DNA of 64,000 bases, taken from NCBI GenBank assembly GCA_041402125.1, contig JAWKSY010000016.1, positions 45,558 to 109,557 of the forward strand, given 5' to 3'. Made by a program: the position numbers and the translations under genes. Shown one piece after another: positions 30,050 to 39,485 of the stretch (the stretch's first letter is position 1; every line of letters begins with the position of its first letter). A model generated the notes under the pieces. The model was given only the letters and a program-made list of their open reading frames with translations. It was not told the origin of the DNA and made no database searches. Source of the stretch: JAWKSY01 sp041402125 (GTDB lineage: Bacteria > Planctomycetota > GCA-002687715 > DRQF01).

Positions 30050-33000
30050 ATGCTCACGATCCTCCGCCGGTTCCTCGCGAGCTTCGTCCTCCTGATCCTC
30101 GCCTCCCTCGCCACTGCCCAGGACGAGCCGGCCCTTCCGAACGGCGGCTTCGAGTCCGGCGCGGGCGACCGACCCTCGGCCTGGCAGGAGCAGACCTGGG
30201 GCGGCCGCGCCGAGTTCGCCTGGGTCGAAGGTGGTCGGGGCGGCGGACGCTGTCTCAGCGTCGCGAGCGAGGCGGGAGCCGACGCGAGCTGGTTCGCGAT
30301 CGCTCCGGTACGGGCCTTCTCGCGCTACCGCCTCTCGGGTTGGATCCGCACCGAAGGCGTGACCACCGCCGACGGCGGCCGCGGGGCATTGCTCAATCTC
30401 CACGACATCCAGCCCCTCGCCACGAAGGCGGTCACCGGCGATGCCGATTGGACGCGCGTCGAGGTCGTCTTCGAGACCGAGGTGCGGGACTCCGTCCAGA
30501 TCAACTGTCTCTTCGGGGGCTGGGGCCTCGCCCGCGGTCGCGCCTGGTTCGACGATCTCGCCCTCGAGCTCCTCGAAACCACGACTCCCGACCGGCGCGT
30601 CCGGATCGACGCGAGCCGCACCTCGGAGCCGATCTCGCCCTACGTCTACGGGCAGTTCATCGAGCACATGGGGCGCTGCATCCAGGGGGGCATCTGGGCG
30701 GAGATGCTCGAGGACCGGAAGTTCTTCCATGCGATCGGCGCGGACGGTTCGCCCTGGCGCGCCGTCGGCGTGTCGACCGTCGCGATGAGCCGCGAGTCGC
30801 CCTTCGCGGGCGACCACGACCCCGTCGTGCAAGCGTCGGCGGGGCCCAGCGGCCTCGCCCAGGGAGGGATCTCGCTCGTCGAGGGGCGGCGCTATCGCGT
30901 GCGCGTCCGCGTCGAGGCCCCGAAGGAGATCCCCGAGCTCGAACTGCGGCTCGTCTGGGGCGAGGGCGAGCAAGGGTGCGCGGTGAAGCGATTCCCCGCG
31001 CAGGCCGGAGGCTGGCCCGCGGTCGAGTGCGAGTTCGTCGCCGGCGTCTCGACCGACGCCGCCCGCTTCGAGATCGTCTCCCCGGAGGGGCGCGGCTTCC
31101 GAGTGGGGGCCGCCTCACTCATGCCGGGCGACGCCATCCACGGCATGCGGGCGGACGTCTTCTCGCTGCTTCGCGAGCTCGACGCGCCGATCTACCGCTG
31201 GCCGGGCGGCAACTTCGTCAGCGGCTACGACTGGCGTGACGGCATCGGCGAACGCGATCGTCGGCCCCCCCGCAAGAATCCCGCCTGGACCGGCATCGAG
31301 TCGAACGACTTCGGCCTCGACGAATTCATGACCTTCTGCCGCCTGCTCGACACCGAGCCGTACGTCGTCGTCAACACCGGGCTCGGCGAGGTCGAGAGCG
31401 CACTGGCCGAGCTGGCCTACGCGAACGCGCCGACCGACACGCCGGAGGGCGCGCGCCGCGCCGCGAACGGACATCCCGAGCCCTACGGCGTCGTCTGGTG
31501 GGGCGTCGGCAACGAGATGTTCGGGAACTGGCAGCTCGGCCACATGCCGCTCGACGACTACGTGAAGAAGCACCGACGCTTCGCCACCGCGATGCGCGCC
31601 GCCGACCCCAAGATCCGGCTGATCGGCGTCGGCGACGTCGGCCGCTGGACCGAGACGATGCTCCGCGAGGCCGGCGGTGACATGGACCTGATCAGCGAGC
31701 ACTTCTACAACCAGGAGCGCCGCAACGTCGCCGTCCACGCCCTCCAGATCCCGGCTTCGATCCGACGGATCGCCGCGGCGCACCGGGCCTACCGCGAGAC
31801 GATTCCGGGCCTCGCGGCGCAGGATGTCCGGATCGCGCTCGACGAGTGGAACTTCTGGTACGGCCCCCACGTCTACGGCGAGCTCGGCACGCGCTACTTC
31901 CTGAAGGACGCCCTCGGCATCGCCGCCGGCCTGAACGAGCTCTCCCGGCAGAGCGACCTCTACTTCATGGCGAACTACGCGCAGACGGTGAACGTCATCG
32001 GCGCGATCAAGACCTCGCCGACGGCGGCCTCCTTCGCGACCACCGGTCTCGTCCTGAAGCTCTACCGGCAGCACTTCGGAACGGTCCCCGTCGCGGTGGA
32101 AGCCGCCGCACCCCTCGACGTCGCCGCGGCCCTCGACGACGAGGGGCGGGTGCTCACCCTGGCCTTCGTCAACCCGACCGCCGAGCGGCGGAGTACGCCG
32201 ATCGAGCTCGCCGGTGTCCGACTCACCGGGATCGGCCGTCGCTGGCGGATCGGCGGGGAGGATCCGATGGCCTTCAACGAGCCGGGACGCGATCCCGCGA
32301 TCTCGATCGTCGAGGATCGCATCCTCGGCTTCGGGGAAGAGGTCGAGCTCGACCCCTACTCGGTGACGCTCTACCGCCTCGACGTCGACGCGTTCGTCGC
32401 GGTCGAGGCGCCGACGCCGATCCTCGGCGCGAACCTCGCGACGGTCGCCAAGCCCTTCACCTCGCACGTGTCCGGCGACACGAGTCTCGCCGCCCTGAAT
32501 GACGACGCGGCGCCGCGTTCCTCGGATGATGCCTCCCGCGGGTCCTACGGCAACTGGCCGCACCGCGGCACGGAGTGGGTCGAGTACCGTTGGGACCGCG
32601 AGATCGCGACGAATGCGATCGAGGTCTACTGGTGGAACGACCACCGCGGCGTGCGGACGCCCGCCGCCTGTCGCCTCCTGTGGTGGGACGGTGAGACCTA
32701 TCGTCCCGTCACCCGGGCGCGCGGGCTCGGCCTCGCGCTCGACCGCTTCAACGCCACGACCTTCGACGAGGTCCGCACGACGAGGCTGCGCCTCGAGATC
32801 GACTCCGATGCCGAGTTCTCGACCGGGATCCTCGAGTGGCGCGTTCGCGACGCCGGAACCTCTCCGGACTTCCCGCCGCGCGTCGAGGCCGGCGAGGATC
32901 GCGTCGTCGTGGGGGAGGGGCGCACCTACCTCACCGGGCGCGTGAAGGTCTTCCTCCGGGCGAAGGCGGAGCCGGTCCGAACGACCTGGAGCGCCGTGTC

Positions 33001-34996
33001 GGGCGGCGACGTCGAGTTCGCCGACGCCGGTGCGGAGGAGACGACCGCCACCTTCGCGCGCCCCGGCGTCTACATCCTCCGCTTCGAGGCGCGCCGGAAC
33101 GGTCTCGTCTCGTCGGACACCCTCACCGTCACCGTCCGACCGGCGCCGACCGCTCCTGCGCTCGAGTCGCTCTCGCCGCAGCGTTGGCGGCTCGATGACC
33201 CGCTCTGGAGCGATCGCGCCCGCGTCATCATCACGCGCTGGTTGCCGCACTGCATCGCGCGCATCGAGGATCCGGACGTGGCCGAGGGCGGACTCGACAA
33301 CATCGATGCCGCGGCGCGGAAGCTCGCCGGGAAGGACGCGCCCCGGCACAAGGGCTACTCCTTCTCGAACGCCTGGGTCCTCAACACCGTCGAGGCGATC
33401 TGCGTGGCGCTCATGACGGAGATGGAGGATGACGCGGAGGTCATCGCCGCGCGAAATAAGCTCCAGGAGACGCTCGACGACTGGATTCCCCGGATCCTGG
33501 CGGCCCAGGAGAAGGACGGATACTTCCAGACGGCCTTCACGCTGTCCGGGCATCGCCGCTGGTCGCCCGAGTACCGCGGCGATCACGAGGGCTACGTCGC
33601 GGGCTACTTCCTCGAGGCGGCGATCGCCCACCACGCGCTCACGGGCGGCCGCGACCGCCGTCTCTACGACGCGGCCCGCCGCCTGGCGGACTGCTGGCGG
33701 TCCAACCTCCTGGACCAAGACCGCGACTGGTTCGACGGGCACCAGGGGATGGAACTCGCGCTGTTCCGATTCGCCCGTCTCGTGGACGAGGTCGAGGGCC
33801 CGGGAAGCGGAGACGGCTACCGCGAACTCTCCCGCTCTCTGCTCGATCATCGGGACGGGGGCGGTGAGTACGACCAGTCGCATCTCCCCGTCGTCCGGCA
33901 GTACGAGGCGGTCGGCCACGCCGTCCGCGCGGTCTACACCTATGCGGCGATGGCCGACGTGGCGGCGACGACCGGCGACGCCGACTACCGGAGCGCGGTC
34001 GCGTCGCTCGAGGCCGACCTCGTCGAGCGGAAGTTCTACGTCACCGGCGGCGTCGGGAGCGGCGAGACCTCGGAGGGTTTCGGGCCCGCCTACTCGCTGC
34101 CGCACCACGGATACTGCGAGTCCTGTTCGAGCTGCGGCATGCTCTTCCTCGAGCATCGACTCGCCCTGTCGAACCGTGATGCCCACCACGCGGACATCTA
34201 CGAGGACACGCTCTACAACGCGCTGCTCGGCTCGCTCGATCTCGCGGGGGAGAACTTCTTCTACGACAACCCGCTGACCGGCGGCCGGGCGCGCTACCCC
34301 TGGCACGTCTGCCCCTGCTGCGTCGGCAACATCCCGCGGACCTTGCTCATGCTCCCGACCTGGACCTACGCCCGGGCGCCGGGCGAGCTCTACGTGAACC
34401 TCTTCGTCGGGAGCGAGGTGACGATCGAGGGCGTGGCACCCGTGCCGGTGACCGTCGTCCAGAAGTCGCGCTACCTCGAAGAGGGTGTGGTCCGGTTCGA
34501 GATCGGGGCCGAGCGGGCGTGCGACTTCCGCCTCCACGTTCGCGTGCCGACACGCGGCGCCAGTCCTCTCTACTCGGTCGAGCCCGAGCTGGAGGGAGTC
34601 CGGTTCCTCCGCATCAACGACGAGCACGTCGTCTGGAGCGTGGAGGACGGCTACGTCGTCATCGATCGACGTTGGGAGCCCGGCGATCGCGTCGAGCTCA
34701 CCTTTCCGATGGCGGTCCAGCGCGTGCGCGCGGCACCCGAGGTCGCGGCGGCCCGCGACGAGGTCGCGCTGCGCTACGGTCCCTTCGTCCTCGCCGTCGA
34801 GAGCGTCGACCAGAAGCTGGGCGGATCGCTCTCACCCGAGGCGCCGCTCCGATCGACATGGTGGCCGGGTCGGCTCGGGGGTACCGTCGTCGTCGAGGGC
34901 GCCTGGGAGGACGGATCGGACCTCGTCGCGATCCCCTACTGGCTGCGGGCCAACCGCGGACCCTCGCGATTCTCGGTCTGGATCAACGAGCGCTGA
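30050..34996 (+). CDS. Secreted bifunctional arabinofuranosidase: CBM - GH51 - discoidin/PKD-like - GH127
   Basis: 1648 residues. The ATG at 30050 has GGGGAG before it and opens a signal peptide (LRRFLASFVLLILASLATAQ). Residues 25-180: carbohydrate-binding module (NGGFESGAGDRPSAW). About 185-780: GH51 alpha-L-arabinofuranosidase with YVYGQFIEHMGRCIQGGIW, YRWPGGNFVSGYDWRDG, acid/base E489 in GNEMFG and nucleophile E599 in DEWNFWYG. About 790-945: discoidin-like module. About 945-1035: PKD-like domain. About 1045-1648: GH127 beta-L-arabinofuranosidase with its zinc-thiolate set E1357, C1359 (YCESCSSCG) and C1423, C1424 (CPCC). Both catalytic sets are intact, so one protein should remove alpha- and beta-linked arabinofuranose. 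Next to an arabinofuranose-type importer. Confidence 0.9.
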   Translation: MLTILRRFLASFVLLILASLATAQDEPALPNGGFESGAGDRPSAWQEQTWGGRAEFAWVEGGRGGGRCLSVASEAGADASWFAIAPVRAFSRYRLSGWIRTEGVTTADGGRGALLNLHDIQPLATKAVTGDADWTRVEVVFETEVRDSVQINCLFGGWGLARGRAWFDDLALELLETTTPDRRVRIDASRTSEPISPYVYGQFIEHMGRCIQGGIWAEMLEDRKFFHAIGADGSPWRAVGVSTVAMSRESPFAGDHDPVVQASAGPSGLAQGGISLVEGRRYRVRVRVEAPKEIPELELRLVWGEGEQGCAVKRFPAQAGGWPAVECEFVAGVSTDAARFEIVSPEGRGFRVGAASLMPGDAIHGMRADVFSLLRELDAPIYRWPGGNFVSGYDWRDGIGERDRRPPRKNPAWTGIESNDFGLDEFMTFCRLLDTEPYVVVNTGLGEVESALAELAYANAPTDTPEGARRAANGHPEPYGVVWWGVGNEMFGNWQLGHMPLDDYVKKHRRFATAMRAADPKIRLIGVGDVGRWTETMLREAGGDMDLISEHFYNQERRNVAVHALQIPASIRRIAAAHRAYRETIPGLAAQDVRIALDEWNFWYGPHVYGELGTRYFLKDALGIAAGLNELSRQSDLYFMANYAQTVNVIGAIKTSPTAASFATTGLVLKLYRQHFGTVPVAVEAAAPLDVAAALDDEGRVLTLAFVNPTAERRSTPIELAGVRLTGIGRRWRIGGEDPMAFNEPGRDPAISIVEDRILGFGEEVELDPYSVTLYRLDVDAFVAVEAPTPILGANLATVAKPFTSHVSGDTSLAALNDDAAPRSSDDASRGSYGNWPHRGTEWVEYRWDREIATNAIEVYWWNDHRGVRTPAACRLLWWDGETYRPVTRARGLGLALDRFNATTFDEVRTTRLRLEIDSDAEFSTGILEWRVRDAGTSPDFPPRVEAGEDRVVVGEGRTYLTGRVKVFLRAKAEPVRTTWSAVSGGDVEFADAGAEETTATFARPGVYILRFEARRNGLVSSDTLTVTVRPAPTAPALESLSPQRWRLDDPLWSDRARVIITRWLPHCIARIEDPDVAEGGLDNIDAAARKLAGKDAPRHKGYSFSNAWVLNTVEAICVALMTEMEDDAEVIAARNKLQETLDDWIPRILAAQEKDGYFQTAFTLSGHRRWSPEYRGDHEGYVAGYFLEAAIAHHALTGGRDRRLYDAARRLADCWRSNLLDQDRDWFDGHQGMELALFRFARLVDEVEGPGSGDGYRELSRSLLDHRDGGGEYDQSHLPVVRQYEAVGHAVRAVYTYAAMADVAATTGDADYRSAVASLEADLVERKFYVTGGVGSGETSEGFGPAYSLPHHGYCESCSSCGMLFLEHRLALSNRDAHHADIYEDTLYNALLGSLDLAGENFFYDNPLTGGRARYPWHVCPCCVGNIPRTLLMLPTWTYARAPGELYVNLFVGSEVTIEGVAPVPVTVVQKSRYLEEGVVRFEIGAERACDFRLHVRVPTRGASPLYSVEPELEGVRFLRINDEHVVWSVEDGYVVIDRRWEPGDRVELTFPMAVQRVRAAPEVAAARDEVALRYGPFVLAVESVDQKLGGSLSPEAPLRSTWWPGRLGGTVVVEGAWEDGSDLVAIPYWLRANRGPSRFSVWINER

Positions 34997-35036
34997 ACGA
35001 CGACGGGGTCGACCCCGGCGCCCAGGAGGAAAGACG

Positions 35037-35997
35037 ATGAAGCCGAACCCCGCTCCCTGCACTTCGCGGGCCTGCTCCTCCTCGCGCTCGCCTTCCCGCC
35101 CGGCTGCGGCCGCGAGAGGAGAGCGGCTACCGGATGGGATTCTCGCAGATCGGCGCGGAGAGCGACTGGCGTCGCGCCAACACCGAGTCGATCAAGGCGG
35201 CGGCCGCGGCGGCCGACGTCGACCTCGTCTTCAGCGACGCCCAGCAGAAGCAGGAGAACCAGATCAAGGCGCTCCGCAGCTTCGCGGTGCAGCAGGTCGA
35301 CGTGATCGCGTTCTCACCGGTCGTACGCACGGGATGGGAACCGGTGCTGAAGGAGATCAAGCGCGCGGGCATCCCCGTGATCCTCACCGACCGCAGCGTC
35401 GAGGTCTCCGACCCCTCGCTCTTCCTCACCGTGCTCGGCGCGGACTTCGTGGAGGAAGGACGCCGGGCCGGCCGTTGGCTCGTCGAGGCGACCGGAGGCG
35501 ATGCGGGCGTCGTCGTCCTCGAGGGCACGCCGGGATCCGCCCCCGCGATCGACCGCAATCGCGGCTTCGCGGAGGTGATCGCCGATCACCCCGGGATCGA
35601 GATCCTGCGGCGCCAGACGGGAGAGTTCACGCGCGCGAAGGGCCGCGAGGTGATGCAGGCCTTCCTGAAGAGTCCCGAGGCCGACCGGATCACGGTGCTC
35701 TACGCCCACAACGACGACATGGCGCTGGGCGCGATCCAGGCCATCGAAGAGGCCGGACGCGCGCCCGGCACCGAGATCCTCGTGGTGTCGATCGACGGCG
35801 TGCGCGCCGCCCTGGAGGCGATCGTCGCCGGCAAGCTCAACTGCTCGGTCGAGTGCAACCCGCTGCTCGGACCGAGCCTCATGCGGATCGTCGCCGATCT
35901 GCGCGCCGGCAAGGAGATCGAGCGCCGCATCGTGCCCGAGGAGTCGATCTTCACGACGGAGAACGCGGCGGCGGCCCTGCCGACCCGCGAGTACTGA
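35037..35997 (+). CDS. ytfQ: Furanose-type sugar ABC transporter, substrate-binding protein (YtfQ-like); signal region frameshifted
   Basis: The mature protein is clean from about 35128: MGFSQIGAESDWRRANTESI, SDAQQKQENQIKALRSFA, GWEPVLKEIKRAGIPVILTDRS, AHNDDMALGAIQAIEEAG. These closely follow E. coli YtfQ, the galactofuranose binder. Upstream, the ATG at 35037 (behind an AGGAGG site) reads MKPNPAP, then a lipoprotein-type signal (LHFAGLLLLALAFPPGC) appears one frame over, and the mature frame is reached by a second shift near 35125. Two single-base losses would explain this. Known relatives bind galactofuranose or arabinofuranose; the flanking arabinofuranosidases favour the latter. Confidence 0.85.
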
Positions 35998-36005
35998 TCG
36001 GTCGC

Positions 36006-37484
36006 ATGCTCAGCGCCTCGGGCATCTCGAAGTCCTTCGGTGCGGTCCGCGCCCTCGACGCGGTCGATCTCCGATTGCGCGCGGGCGAGATCCACTGCCT
36101 GATGGGCGAGAACGGGGCGGGGAAGAGCACCTTCATCAAGTGCCTCTCGGGCGTCCATCGCCCCGATGCGGGGCGCTTCACGCTCGCCGGCGAGGAGGTC
36201 CGCTTCCGTTCGCCGCGGGAGGCCGAGGCGGCGGGCGTGAGCACCGTCTTCCAGGAGGTGAGCCTCATCCCGCACCTGACCGTGGCCGACAACATCGGTC
36301 TCGGGCGCGAACCGCGCGGCTTCCTCGGCGCGATCGACGGCCGGGCGCTGCGGGAGCGAGCGCGGCGGGCGGTGGCGCGCCTCGGGCTGGAACTCGACGT
36401 CGCGCGGGAGTTGAGCGACCTCCCCGTCGCACTGCGGCAGCTCGTCGCCATCGCGCGGGCGATCGACGTCGAGGCCCGCGTCCTCGTCCTCGACGAGCCC
36501 ACCTCGAGCCTCGACCGGGAGGAGACCGAGCGCCTCTTCGCCATCCTCCGACGCCTGCGCGAGGAGGGCCTCGCGGTCCTCCTCATCACGCACTTTCTAG
36601 ACCAGGTCTTCACTCTCTCCGACCGCATCACGGTGTTTCGGGACGGCGGGTTCGTCGGCGAGTACGAGACGGCGGCGATCGGCCGCGAGGAACTCGTGCG
36701 GTCGATGGTGGGACGCGAGTTCGCGGAGGTCGAGCGCGGCCCGGACGCGCCGGGCGCGTCGGGAACGGCCCGGATCGAGGCGCGCGGGCTGCGGCGCCGG
36801 CACGCGGTCGAGAACGTGGATCTGACGGTCCGCGAGGGAGAGTGCGTCGGACTCGCGGGGCTCCTCGGGTCCGGTCGGAGCGAGACGGCCCGCCTCCTCT
36901 TCGGCGCGGACCGGGCCGACGGCGGCGAGATCCGCGTCGACGGCGCGGCGCGGCGGCTGGAGGCGCCGCGCGACGCGATCGCGCTCGGCATCGCCTTCAC
37001 GCCGGAGGAGCGCAAGGCCGACGGCCTCGTCCTCGATCTCTCCGTCCGCCGGAACATCGAGCTCGCGTGGCAGGCGCGGCGCGGTCTCGCCCTCTCGCGC
37101 GGCGAGGCGGGAGTGGTGGAGCGTCTCGTCCGGGCGCTCGACATCCGGACCCCGAGCCTCGATGCGCCGGTCGGTCGCCTCTCGGGCGGGAACCAGCAGA
37201 AGGTCCTGATCGCCCGCTGGCTCGCGCTGGCGCCGCGGGTCCTCATCCTCGACGAGCCGACGCGCGGCATCGATGTCGCCGCACGAGCCGAGATCCTGCG
37301 CGAGATCGAGGCCCTGCGCGCCGCGGGCACCGCGGTGCTCCTCGTCAGCTCCGAGGTCGAGGAGCTCGTCCGCTGCTGCGACCGCGTCGTCGTCCTCCGC
37401 GACCGTCGCAGCGTCGCGGAGCTCTCGGGCGCGGCGCTCGACGAGAATCGGATCCTCGAGGCGATCGCGGCCGGCCATGACTGA
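36006..37484 (+). CDS. ytfR: Sugar ABC transporter ATP-binding protein (YtfR-like, two NBDs)
   Basis: 492 residues, two fused ATPase domains as in RbsA/YtfR. Domain 1: Walker A GENGAGKST, a weak signature (LPVALRQLVAIARAI) and Walker B VLVLDEPTSSLD. Domain 2: a degenerate Walker A (GLLGSGRSETARL), full signature LSGGNQQKVLIARW and Walker B VLILDEPTRGID. The unequal sites are normal for this family. It starts 8 bases after ytfQ and overlaps ytfT by 8 bases. It powers furanose import from the cytoplasmic face. Confidence 0.93.
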   Translation: MLSASGISKSFGAVRALDAVDLRLRAGEIHCLMGENGAGKSTFIKCLSGVHRPDAGRFTLAGEEVRFRSPREAEAAGVSTVFQEVSLIPHLTVADNIGLGREPRGFLGAIDGRALRERARRAVARLGLELDVARELSDLPVALRQLVAIARAIDVEARVLVLDEPTSSLDREETERLFAILRRLREEGLAVLLITHFLDQVFTLSDRITVFRDGGFVGEYETAAIGREELVRSMVGREFAEVERGPDAPGASGTARIEARGLRRRHAVENVDLTVREGECVGLAGLLGSGRSETARLLFGADRADGGEIRVDGAARRLEAPRDAIALGIAFTPEERKADGLVLDLSVRRNIELAWQARRGLALSRGEAGVVERLVRALDIRTPSLDAPVGRLSGGNQQKVLIARWLALAPRVLILDEPTRGIDVAARAEILREIEALRAAGTAVLLVSSEVEELVRCCDRVVVLRDRRSVAELSGAALDENRILEAIAAGHD

Positions 37485-38487
37485 AGGGTGGGGGAGAGAG
37501 GCGCTGCGGACTTTGGGCGGGCCGCTCGCGGCTCTGGCGGTGCTCGTCGCCTTCAACGCGCTCTTCACGCCGGGTTTCCTCGAACTCGAGATTCGCGAGG
37601 GGCGGCTCTACGGCGTCCCCGTCGACATCCTCCAGCAGGGTTCCCGCATCGCCATCGTCGCCCTCGGGATGTCCCTCGTGATCGCGACGGCCGGCGTCGA
37701 TCTCTCGGTGGGGGCGGTCGCCGCGATCGCCGGCGCCGTCGCCGCGGTCGCCCTGCGCGACGGCGGACACGCGCCCGGCACGGCGGTGTCGATGGCCCTC
37801 GGCGCGTCGCTCGCCTGCGGTCTGCTCAACGGCGCGCTCGTCGTCTGCCTGCGCCTGCAGCCGATCGTGGCTACGCTCATCCTGATGGTCGCGGGCCGCG
37901 GCGTGGCGCAGCTCGTCACCGACGGCCTCATCGTGACCTTCGACGAACCGGGATTCGCCGGGCTCGCCAACGCGGCCTTCCTGGGACTCCCGCGACCGCT
38001 CTGGTGGATGGTCGGCCTCTTCGTCGCGACGGCGGCGATCGTGCGCGGCAGCAACCTCGGTCTCTTCATCGAGGCGGTCGGCGGCAACGCCGCCGCGAGT
38101 CGCCTCGCCGGCGTCCCGGACCGGCGCGTCCGGGTGTCGGCCTACCTCTTCTGCGCCGGCTGCGCGGGCCTCGCCGGCGTCCTCGAGTGCTCGTACATCC
38201 AGGCCGCGGACGCCAACAACGCCGGGCAGCTCCTCGAACTCGACGCCATCCTCGCCGTCGTGATCGGCGGGACGGCCCTCACCGGCGGGCGTTTCTCGTT
38301 GCCGGGCGCCGTGCTCGGCGCGCTCATCCTGCAGACGCTCACGACGACGCTCTACATGCAGGACGTCAGCGCCGACGTCGCCCCGGCCCCGAAGGCGCTC
38401 GCGGTGCTCGCGGTCTGCCTCCTTGGATCGCCGCCGTTGCGGGCGCGCCTGCGGGAGCTCGCCCGGGGAGGAGGTGCGGCGCGATGA
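37477..38487 (+). CDS. ytfT: Sugar ABC transporter permease (YtfT-like)
   Basis: 336 residues, eight to ten membrane segments with the ribose/galactofuranose permease hallmarks GMSLVIATAGVDLSVGAV, RGSNLGLFIEAVGGNAAASRLAG and LDAILAVVIGGTALTGGR. ATG 37477 lies inside the ytfR 3' end and its stop overlaps yjfF (ATGA), so all importer genes are translationally coupled. It pairs with YjfF to form the channel. Confidence 0.92.
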   Translation: MTEGWGREALRTLGGPLAALAVLVAFNALFTPGFLELEIREGRLYGVPVDILQQGSRIAIVALGMSLVIATAGVDLSVGAVAAIAGAVAAVALRDGGHAPGTAVSMALGASLACGLLNGALVVCLRLQPIVATLILMVAGRGVAQLVTDGLIVTFDEPGFAGLANAAFLGLPRPLWWMVGLFVATAAIVRGSNLGLFIEAVGGNAAASRLAGVPDRRVRVSAYLFCAGCAGLAGVLECSYIQAADANNAGQLLELDAILAVVIGGTALTGGRFSLPGAVLGALILQTLTTTLYMQDVSADVAPAPKALAVLAVCLLGSPPLRARLRELARGGGAAR

Positions 38488-39485
38488 GCCGTTTCCGTTT
38501 TCCCTCCCGCGGCGTCCTCACGCCGACCGCGACCTTCGCGGTCCTGCTCGCCACCTACCTCGTCGGCGTCTTCTCCTTCGAGCACTTCGGTTCGGCCGCG
38601 GTCCTCCGGAATCTCCTCGTCGACAACGCCTTCCTGGGCGTGGCCGCCGCGGGCACGACGGTCGTGATCATCTCGGGCGGCATCGATCTCTCGGTCGGCT
38701 CCCTGATGGCGCTCTCCGCCGTCGTCGTGAGCGCGCTCGTGGGCCGTTACGGTTGGCATCCGGCGCCCGCGATGCTCGTCGCGCTCGGCGGCGGCGCCGC
38801 TTTCGGAGCGGCGCAGGGCGGCCTGATCCGCGTCCTCGCGCTGCCGGCCTTCATCGTCACCTTGGCCGGGCTCTTCCTCGCGCGGGGCCTCGCCTTCGCC
38901 ATCCAGGCGCAGTCGGCGGCCGTCGATCACCCCTTCATCGCGCGGACCCTGGGCGAGACGCTCGCCCTGGAGCTGCCGCTGGGTCCTCGGGGAATGTCGC
39001 TGCCCCCGACCGTCCCCGCGCTCCTCCTCGTCTTCGCGGCGACGTGGTGGCTCCTGCGCCGCACTCCCTTCGGCCGGCGCGTCCACGCGATCGGCGACGA
39101 CGCCGAGGCGGCCGCGCTCATGGGCGTGCCGGTGGCCGCGACGGGCGTCCGCGTCTACGCACTCTCGGGCTTCCTCTCCGCGCTGGCGGGTCTCTTCTTC
39201 CTGCTCTACCAGCAGTCCGGCGATCCCGCCTCGTGCCGCGGGCTCGAGCTCGACGCCATCGCGGCCGTCGTGATCGGCGGGACGCTCCTGCGCGGCGGTG
39301 TGGGTTCGGTCGTCGGGACCTTCTTCGGCGTGATGACTCTGGGGCTGATCCAGACGCTGATCACCTTCCAGGGCGATCTGAACTCCTGGTGGACCCGCAT
39401 CGCGGTCGGGGCGTTGATGCTGGCCTTCCTGCTCGGTCACGCGGCGCTCGACCGGCTGGCCGAGCGCGCCCGCCGCGCGGCCTGA
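38484..39485 (+). CDS. yjfF: Sugar ABC transporter permease (YjfF-like)
   Basis: 333 residues with the second-permease hallmarks GTTVVIISGGIDLSVGS, TPFGRRVHAIGDDAEAAALMGV and LELDAIAAVVIGGTLLRGG. It is the last gene of the importer, after ytfT with a 4-base overlap. Its stop codon abuts the stop of the convergent oxidoreductase gene with no bases between, so no terminator separates the two transcripts here. Confidence 0.92.
   Translation: MSRFRFPSRGVLTPTATFAVLLATYLVGVFSFEHFGSAAVLRNLLVDNAFLGVAAAGTTVVIISGGIDLSVGSLMALSAVVVSALVGRYGWHPAPAMLVALGGGAAFGAAQGGLIRVLALPAFIVTLAGLFLARGLAFAIQAQSAAVDHPFIARTLGETLALELPLGPRGMSLPPTVPALLLVFAATWWLLRRTPFGRRVHAIGDDAEAAALMGVPVAATGVRVYALSGFLSALAGLFFLLYQQSGDPASCRGLELDAIAAVVIGGTLLRGGVGSVVGTFFGVMTLGLIQTLITFQGDLNSWWTRIAVGALMLAFLLGHAALDRLAERARRAA

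Noticed and set aside
31115..34627. 1170-codon open frame antisense to the arabinofuranosidase
   Set aside because: Lacks any family motif, rich in Arg, Glu and Asp; a known effect of high GC in the third codon position.
36420..36480. Weak signature motif in the first ATPase domain as a sign of damage
   Set aside because: Asymmetric ATPase sites are normal in RbsA/YtfR-type proteins.
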